From contig JAGUXU010000076.1 in the NCBI GenBank assembly GCA_020061685.1, positions 1-18,476 of the forward strand: a DNA stretch of 18,476 bases, read 5' to 3'. Below are positions 14,857 to 18,476 of this stretch, one piece after another. Each line of letters starts with the position of its first letter. The stretch's first letter is position 1. Both the position numbers and the translations under genes were made by a program. The stretch is from Candidatus Omnitrophota bacterium. Lineage in GTDB: Bacteria; Omnitrophota; Gorgyraeia; Pluralincolimonadales; Pluralincolimonadaceae. Under the pieces are notes generated by a model. It was not told where the DNA came from, searched no databases, and saw nothing but the letters and a program-made list of their open reading frames with translations.

Positions 14857-15288
14857 ATGAGAAGACTAGTAAGAAGAAAGGGTTTTACGCTCGTTGAGAT
14901 CATGATCGTAGTTGCAATTATAGCTCTTTTAGCCGCAATAGCGATACCCAACTTGCTACGCGCTCGTCATAACGCTAATGAAGCAGCAGCTATCGGAGCA
15001 GTGCGTACGATAAGTACAGCTTGCGAGAGCTTCAGAGCGGCACAGACACCTCCGACATACCCGGCTAACTTGGCCGCTTTAGGTGCGGCGGTCCCGCCGT
15101 ATATTGATAACGTATTATCGGCAGGACAGAAGCAGGGTTACAACTATGCTTACGCTTTGGTTAACGCAAACCAGTATACCTGCACGGCTACGCCTACGCA
15201 GGCTGGAGTCACGGGTACGAGGATCTTCTTCGTAAACGAGACAGGCGTTATCAGATTGAACAACGCGGCTGGCGCGCCTATTCAGTAA
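14857..15288 (+). CDS. pilA: Major type IV pilin (prepilin)
   Basis: This is the structural pilus subunit, 143 residues. The leader MRRLVRRKG is basic and ends in Gly. The peptidase would cut before F10, leaving mature FTLVEIMIVVAII with Glu at position +5, the classic class III signal. A long hydrophobic alpha1 helix follows (to about residue 33), then NANEAAAIGAVRTISTACESF and a small C-terminal domain ending RIFFVNETGVIRLNNAAG. Two cysteines, C56 in the helix and C109 in the globular part, could form a disulfide. The single-gene unit has a strong promoter, long leader, very strong ribosome site and its own terminator, as expected for the most abundant pilus protein. The gene symbol is by function; orthology to a particular PilA/GspG was not tested. 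Confidence 0.93.
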   Translation: MRRLVRRKGFTLVEIMIVVAIIALLAAIAIPNLLRARHNANEAAAIGAVRTISTACESFRAAQTPPTYPANLAALGAAVPPYIDNVLSAGQKQGYNYAYALVNANQYTCTATPTQAGVTGTRIFFVNETGVIRLNNAAGAPIQ

Positions 15289-15315
15289 AGCATCAGGTAG
15301 CGTAAACCCGTTTAA

Positions 15316-15354
15316 AAAAAGACGGCCCCGACGTATCGTCGGGGTCGTCTTTTT
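15316..15354. terminator. Rho-independent terminator, probably bidirectional
   Basis: A near-perfect 18-bp stem: 15316-15333 pairs with 15337-15354 around a TAT loop, with one G-T wobble. The core is GGCCCCGACG against CGTCGGGGTC. It has an A-run on the left and a T-run on the right, so U-tracts follow the hairpin on either strand. It sits 27 nt after the pilin stop and 21 nt after the end of the convergent minor-pilin operon, so it can end both transcripts. Confidence 0.92.
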
Positions 15355-15375
15355 ATTTTGCTTTATCCCGCTTCC

Positions 15376-15762
15376 TTAATATACGAGCAAGCCCCTGTCT
15401 TTTATCTCGCGCAGTTTTTTGGGAGTGGGGTATTTTTTACTGAGTTTATCGGCTTCCTGCGCTTTAGTCGCGGGCGCGGTTTCTGTTGTAGTCTTGGGCT
15501 GCCTCTGTGCCTCGAGTTCGGTGATGACCTTCTCGGGGATCATCTCTTCCTTTGTTATTACTTCTTCGGTGACATATTCTTCTTCGGGCAGTTCGAACCT
15601 TCCGGCCTGCGGCGCTTTTTGTTCTTCCGTCATCTGCGCCTCTTCTTTAGGCGCTGTTACCTTGGGCCGCGGGGGCTGCCAACTGCTCACCATTATGGTA
15701 GCGATTATCAGCGCCAAAATGATAACAGTGATGACTATAACTTGTAATTTAGAGATCTTCAT
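15376..15762 (-). CDS. Small single-pass membrane protein, function unknown
   Basis: I do not recognise this 128-residue protein. It has a short N-terminus (MKISK), one strong membrane span (about residues 6-27, LQVIVITVIILALIIATIMV) and then a low-complexity tail rich in Glu, Lys, Pro and Thr. The tail contains loose repeats of VTEEVI/VITKEE/EKVITE (about 68-90). The C-terminus is basic and less repetitive (KKYPTPKKLREIKDRGLLVY) and may be the conserved functional end. It is the last gene of the minor-pilin operon, and its ATG overlaps the stop of the PilX-like gene (ATGA). The start is fixed by GGAGG (15768-15772) 5 nt upstream; an in-frame ATG four codons earlier overlaps that site. A pilus-linked accessory role is inferred only from position. 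Confidence 0.75.
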   Translation of the reverse strand: MKISKLQVIVITVIILALIIATIMVSSWQPPRPKVTAPKEEAQMTEEQKAPQAGRFELPEEEYVTEEVITKEEMIPEKVITELEAQRQPKTTTETAPATKAQEADKLSKKYPTPKKLREIKDRGLLVY

Positions 15763-17027
15763 TGCTCCCTCCATGATAAAGGCTCATAATCTCCCGTGAC
15801 AGGAAAGAATGGCGGCAACATATAGCGCAATCTCGGGTCATAGACATAATTTTTGCTATAGCCGCTTATTATAGTGTTGGTCGCGGGATCAAAGAGGCCT
15901 ATCGGGCCTCTCGCGTCCTGAATAAGTCCGCCGTAGATATTCAAGTCTCCCTTAGGGGTCAGACCCGCCCAATTCTCGACATAGAATGAATCATCCAAGG
16001 CAAGGATGCTGGCCTGAATCGTCAGGTCTGAAGGAGCGTTCTGCGATATGATAACATCTTTCTCGGCTATCAAGCCCAGTACATCCGTGGAATCCGGGTT
16101 GGTTACGGGGTTGGTGTTATAGGTTATGTTATCCGTGATAATGAGGTCCCTGTTAGTCCCGACAGTCAGTTGTCCGTTAAGGGTTCCGGAGATCCATAGG
16201 TTATCTCCGGCTTGAGCCCCGGTGACGAATATGGCGCCGTTATCAGGTAGTGGCATATTTTGGTTGACCCAATTTTCATGCGGGTTGGTAACATTCATCG
16301 TGCCGTCAGCGTTTAAGACGATAGTAGTGGGACCGGTAAGATGAAGCCCATCCTGTACCGCGGCCGTCCGTAAGTCCAGCGCCCTGGAAGGCATCTCGAT
16401 CTCAGGCGCGCCAAATTTTACACCTTTTGCGAAAGAGGGGTTATCATTCGGGGGACCGCCGTGCATATAGCTGATCGCGTCATCGACGCAACTGACCACA
16501 TCGGTAAATGCGGGGTCGCCGGATATATGAAAATGGCTGTTAGTATGGACAGGTCCGCTTAATGTGTCGCCGGTGATAAACCAGACGGGGATAAATCCCA
16601 AGAAATGTTCCGTATCCGAGAGATAAGCGAATCTGGCGAAGGTATCCTCTTTTACTTCATACGTCGCGACTCTGGTCGTGTCTCCCGATTGGCCGGTCGA
16701 GATTATCTGGTATCTTTTGAGATAGGCGTTAGGGTTATTGTTGTCGGGGTCTATGGTCACCGAATAGGCGCCGGTTTCGATCGCCGGGCCCGCCGGAAGG
16801 TCAAAAGGCGCGGTCCCGCCCGGGGGATTTCCCTGCGAACGCAGCCAGTCCAGCCCGTAATCGATGCCTGCCTCAGCCGCGTAAAAAGCTGCGGCGGAAT
16901 TCTTATCCCTTTCCGCGACCCGCCACTCGGCTATGCTCCGGGCGACAAGGGCGGTCAATAAGACCGCAAGCACGGCTATTACCATATAAGCGAATATCAG
17001 CAGAAACCCTTTTTTATTAGTCCTCAT
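15759..17027 (-). CDS. PilX/GspK-like minor pilin, large
   Basis: The 422-residue protein starts MRTNKKG followed by FLLIFAYMVIAVLAVLLTAL, a prepilin-like signal cut between Gly7 and Phe8. Position +5 is Phe instead of Glu, as in GspK/PilX-type subunits at the pilus tip. The stretch SAAAFYAAEAGIDYGLDWL is typical of PilX N-terminal regions. The remaining ~350 residues are rich in beta-type sequence with many Asn, Asp, Gly and Thr, ending YDPRLRYMLPPFFPVTGDYEPLSW, a C-terminal pattern I associate with PilX/DUF4900-like proteins. It likely caps or primes the pilus together with the two upstream minor pilins and could carry an adhesive domain. The ATG overlaps the stop of the PilW-like gene, and its stop overlaps the next start. 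Confidence 0.8.
   Translation of the reverse strand: MRTNKKGFLLIFAYMVIAVLAVLLTALVARSIAEWRVAERDKNSAAAFYAAEAGIDYGLDWLRSQGNPPGGTAPFDLPAGPAIETGAYSVTIDPDNNNPNAYLKRYQIISTGQSGDTTRVATYEVKEDTFARFAYLSDTEHFLGFIPVWFITGDTLSGPVHTNSHFHISGDPAFTDVVSCVDDAISYMHGGPPNDNPSFAKGVKFGAPEIEMPSRALDLRTAAVQDGLHLTGPTTIVLNADGTMNVTNPHENWVNQNMPLPDNGAIFVTGAQAGDNLWISGTLNGQLTVGTNRDLIITDNITYNTNPVTNPDSTDVLGLIAEKDVIISQNAPSDLTIQASILALDDSFYVENWAGLTPKGDLNIYGGLIQDARGPIGLFDPATNTIISGYSKNYVYDPRLRYMLPPFFPVTGDYEPLSWREQ
15768..15772 (-). promoter_or_regulatory. Ribosome binding site fixing the start of the small membrane protein
   Basis: Read on the minus strand, GGAGG (continuing GAG) lies 5 nt before the ATG at 15762-15760, inside the end of the PilX-like gene. 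It argues against the in-frame ATG at 15774. Confidence 0.7.
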
Positions 17028-17584
17028 TCTTCGTTCCTCATTTTTATATTACAACTGAAGATCTGCGAGGCACTCCATCCCCATCCTGACCTGTAACGCG
17101 TCCATTTCAGCGTCCATAAGACCACATCCACCGAATCGGGTGTGGCCGCCTGACGGCGGAAATAGATCCGCATAATATTATTGCATAAGACGGTATTCAC
17201 ACCGCCGCTTTGCCTCGTAAGCTGGGCTTGGGCCGTGGTTTGGACACTGACCGGTTGCCACTCGATATTCTCGAGGGCATCAAGGACGTCGCCGTCGCCG
17301 TCCACGTCTGTCGGGACGCTGTAATTGATCTGGGTCATATACCACTGCCCGTCGGCGGGGCAATTAAATATCTCATCGGGAGCGCTCTGGCGCAATTCCC
17401 TTATTACGGCGGACATCGCCCTGCGATTCTCCTGCGTGGCCACCAGCCTCGCGTCGCTCGTATACCACGCGCCTTCGCCGCTTGATAATATATACGCTAT
17501 GGCCTCGCCGATAAGGACGAATATGACAAGGACGATCATCATCTCTATCAGCGTTACGCCATGAATATTCCTGCGATATCTCAT
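17024..17584 (-). CDS. PilW/GspJ-like minor pilin
   Basis: The 186-residue prepilin has leader MRYRRNIHG and mature VTLIEMMIVLVIFVLIGEAIAY; Val replaces the usual Phe at +1 while Glu is kept at +5. A hydrophobic helix is followed by SGEGAWYTSDARLVATQENRRAM, a pattern common in PilW/GspJ proteins. A soluble domain contains DVDGDGDVLDALE (residues 93-105), resembling a calcium-binding EF-hand/dockerin loop. Cysteines are at 75, 134 and 178. It is the second gene of a three-pilin set in GspI-J-K order. The start overlaps the previous stop by ATGA with no ribosome site, so it is translationally coupled. Confidence 0.82.
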   Translation of the reverse strand: MRYRRNIHGVTLIEMMIVLVIFVLIGEAIAYILSSGEGAWYTSDARLVATQENRRAMSAVIRELRQSAPDEIFNCPADGQWYMTQINYSVPTDVDGDGDVLDALENIEWQPVSVQTTAQAQLTRQSGGVNTVLCNNIMRIYFRRQAATPDSVDVVLWTLKWTRYRSGWGWSASQIFSCNIKMRNEE

Positions 17585-18099
17585 AGTCTATTCGCCATCA
17601 ATGTCACTATTTGCGCCGGCGAGTCCATTATGTTGTTGTTATTGGCGTCTTCGTTCCCGTCGAGAATCCCGTTTAACGGTATGCCGCCGCCGGCGCCGTT
17701 ATCCTCTCCGATTATCCTGCCGCCCTGCTGCCGCCAGCACATAGTCACCGTTATCTTCAGGAGGTTAGGGTCTGAATTGTCGACTCGGACCGAACCCGCC
17801 GTGTCTAAATTCGGCGTAAAAAGGACCTGTAAGGGAATACCCGCAAGAAGAGTGACGTTATCCGCCCTGAATGCGGTGTTATCATAATCGATAAAGATCA
17901 GGTTAAAGTTATATCTGCGTATCTCTTCCAGTTTCTGCTCGATGCTGTAGCTGGCTATAGTCAGGTTCTTGGCCGTTTCGTTAAGATTGAAAGCCAGCAG
18001 GTATCCGCCCAGCAGCCCGGTCAGGACGACAATCAGGATGACAGCCGCTAACATCAATTCGACTAAGGTAAAACCTCTCTTTTTATTGATGGCAGGCAT
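17581..18099 (-). CDS. PilV/GspI-like minor pilin
   Basis: The 172-residue prepilin has leader MPAINKKRG and mature FTLVELMLAAVILIVVLTGLLGGY, with Glu at +5 and a long helix. The following AFNLNETAKNLTIASYSIEQKLEEI resembles PilV/GspI proteins. The C-terminal region contains N143-G-I-L-D147...D151-x-N153-x-N155-N-I-M-D159, similar to Asp/Asn-rich calcium-binding loops. It is the first gene of the minus-strand minor-pilin operon. A GGGG-containing site (18107-18110) is 7 nt before the ATG, and a plausible promoter lies at 18122-18150. The PilV/GspI call rests on the N-terminus and gene order. Confidence 0.82.
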   Translation of the reverse strand: MPAINKKRGFTLVELMLAAVILIVVLTGLLGGYLLAFNLNETAKNLTIASYSIEQKLEEIRRYNFNLIFIDYDNTAFRADNVTLLAGIPLQVLFTPNLDTAGSVRVDNSDPNLLKITVTMCWRQQGGRIIGEDNGAGGGIPLNGILDGNEDANNNNIMDSPAQIVTLMANRL

Positions 18100-18121
18100 T
18101 ATAAGACCCCTTTCGATTTAA

Positions 18122-18150
18122 AGTTTACTATATCTTAATATGAATATCAA
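18122..18150 (-). promoter_or_regulatory. Putative promoter of the minor-pilin operon
   Basis: On the minus strand, -35 TTGATA (18145-18150) is separated by 17 nt from -10 TAAACT (18122-18127, 4 of 6). It would start transcription about 15-20 nt before the ATG at 18099. It is the best match in the intergenic region but weaker than the two pilus promoters on the plus strand. Confidence 0.5.
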
Positions 18151-18196
18151 GCGTTAAATCCAGGCGTCGCTCCTTTAAAAAAAATAGCAATTTTTC

Positions 18197-18223
18197 TTGA
18201 CTTTTTTGCGCGGAAAATATAAA
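18197..18223 (+). promoter_or_regulatory. Putative promoter of the second pilin gene, near-leaderless
   Basis: TTGACT (18197-18202), a 15-nt spacer and TATAAA (18218-18223, 5 of 6). A/T-tracts from 18174 to 18195 could act as an UP element. The ATG at 18234 is only 10 nt after the -10, so the transcript would start a few bases before the start codon. An alternative -10, TAGAAT (18225-18230), lies even closer but is badly spaced from the -35. Confidence 0.45.
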
Positions 18224-18233
18224 CTAGAATCCG

Positions 18234-18476
18234 ATGGAAATAAAAAAGTTGCCTCATAAGGCGTTCACTTTAGTTGAGATGATGATAGTCATCGCTATCG
18301 TCGCTACATTAGCGGCTATTTCCATTCCCATCTTTCTGACGTCCAGGATAAACGCGAATGAAGCCTCGGCTATAACTTCCTGCAAGGCCATCTCTACCGC
18401 CTGTCAGGGTTATTATATGAACGTCGACCCCCACACCTATCCGGCGCAATTGGACGATCTGGTCGCGCCGGCCTCA
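18234..18476 (+). CDS. Type IV pilin-like protein, 3' end beyond window
   Basis: The open frame runs from ATG 18234 to the window end (81 codons, no stop). The leader is MEIKKLPHKA, followed by FTLVEMMIVIAIVATLAAI with Glu at +5. The predicted cut is after Ala rather than the usual Gly. The continuation NANEASAITSCKAISTACQGYYMNVDPHTYPAQLDDL resembles the major pilin (NANEAAAIGAVRTISTACESF...TYPANLAAL), so it is a divergent pilin paralogue. It contains two cysteines in the helix region. No ribosome site is visible before the ATG. A downstream in-frame ATG would delete the processing site, so the 18234 start is the only sensible one. It is transcribed away from the minor-pilin operon. Confidence 0.85.
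   Translation, partial: MEIKKLPHKAFTLVEMMIVIAIVATLAAISIPIFLTSRINANEASAITSCKAISTACQGYYMNVDPHTYPAQLDDLVAPAS

Noticed and set aside
15358..15799. Plus-strand open frames opposite the small membrane protein (15358-15747 and 15419-15799).
   Set aside because: They are antisense shadows of a low-complexity gene, lack ribosome sites, and the first begins right at the terminator. The minus-strand gene has a clear ribosome site and operon coupling.
1..18476. CRISPR array, tRNA or rRNA genes, insertion sequence, prophage or toxin-antitoxin system.
   Set aside because: No regularly spaced direct repeats, no tRNA or rRNA-like sequence, no transposase, integrase or recognisable toxin-antitoxin genes were seen on either strand.

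Overview
The window looks like a piece of a Gram-negative-type bacterial chromosome of about 50% GC. Gene content, gene style and the major pilin sequence (N-terminal FTLVEIMIV followed by an 'NEAAAIGAVRTISTACESFRAAQTPPTYP'-like stretch) resemble Candidatus Omnitrophota or a related uncultured lineage. That placement is inferred from memory of similar proteins and was not tested. Almost all the sequence is coding. Genes are tightly packed, and many start/stop codons overlap (ATGA, GTGA, TGATG).

Region 1 (1-190) is non-coding. It holds a cluster of nested palindromes and a good sigma-70-type promoter. Region 2 (191-7060, + strand) is a rod-shape/elongasome operon: mreB, mreC, mreD, mrdA (PBP2), rodA, then a B12-binding-type radical SAM protein of the TIGR03960 kind. 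Together the first five make the cytoskeletal filament, its membrane linkers, and the transpeptidase and glycosyltransferase that build side-wall peptidoglycan.

Region 3 (7050-14723, + strand) is a type IV pilus motor operon with its own TTGACA-N18-TATACT promoter. It encodes a membrane HAMP-GAF-GGDEF protein whose GGDEF active site looks degenerate, the retraction ATPase PilT, a stand-alone MshEN (GspE N-terminal) domain protein, two tandem full-length PilB-type extension ATPases, and the platform protein PilC. Region 4 (14724-15357) is a single major-pilin gene. It has a strong promoter, a leader of about 90 nt, a very strong ribosome site and a clear terminator that probably works in both directions.

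Region 5 (15376-18099, - strand) is a convergent operon of minor pilins in GspI-J-K order: a PilV/GspI-like, a PilW/GspJ-like and a large PilX/GspK-like protein. It ends with an unrecognised small single-pass membrane protein. The window closes with the 5' part of another pilin gene (18234 onward, + strand) that diverges from the minor-pilin operon and appears to be transcribed almost leaderless.

Taken together, the second half is a type IV pilus locus. It has motors (PilT, two PilB), platform (PilC), major pilin, a second pilin and a minor-pilin priming/tip complex. It has no visible PilMNOP, secretin PilQ or prepilin peptidase, which must lie elsewhere. The most interesting feature is the concentration of nucleotide-second-messenger-type domains around the motor genes: one GGDEF-like protein, one free MshEN domain and two MshEN-bearing PilBs. 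In these, the expected catalytic or binding residues are altered in different ways from protein to protein.
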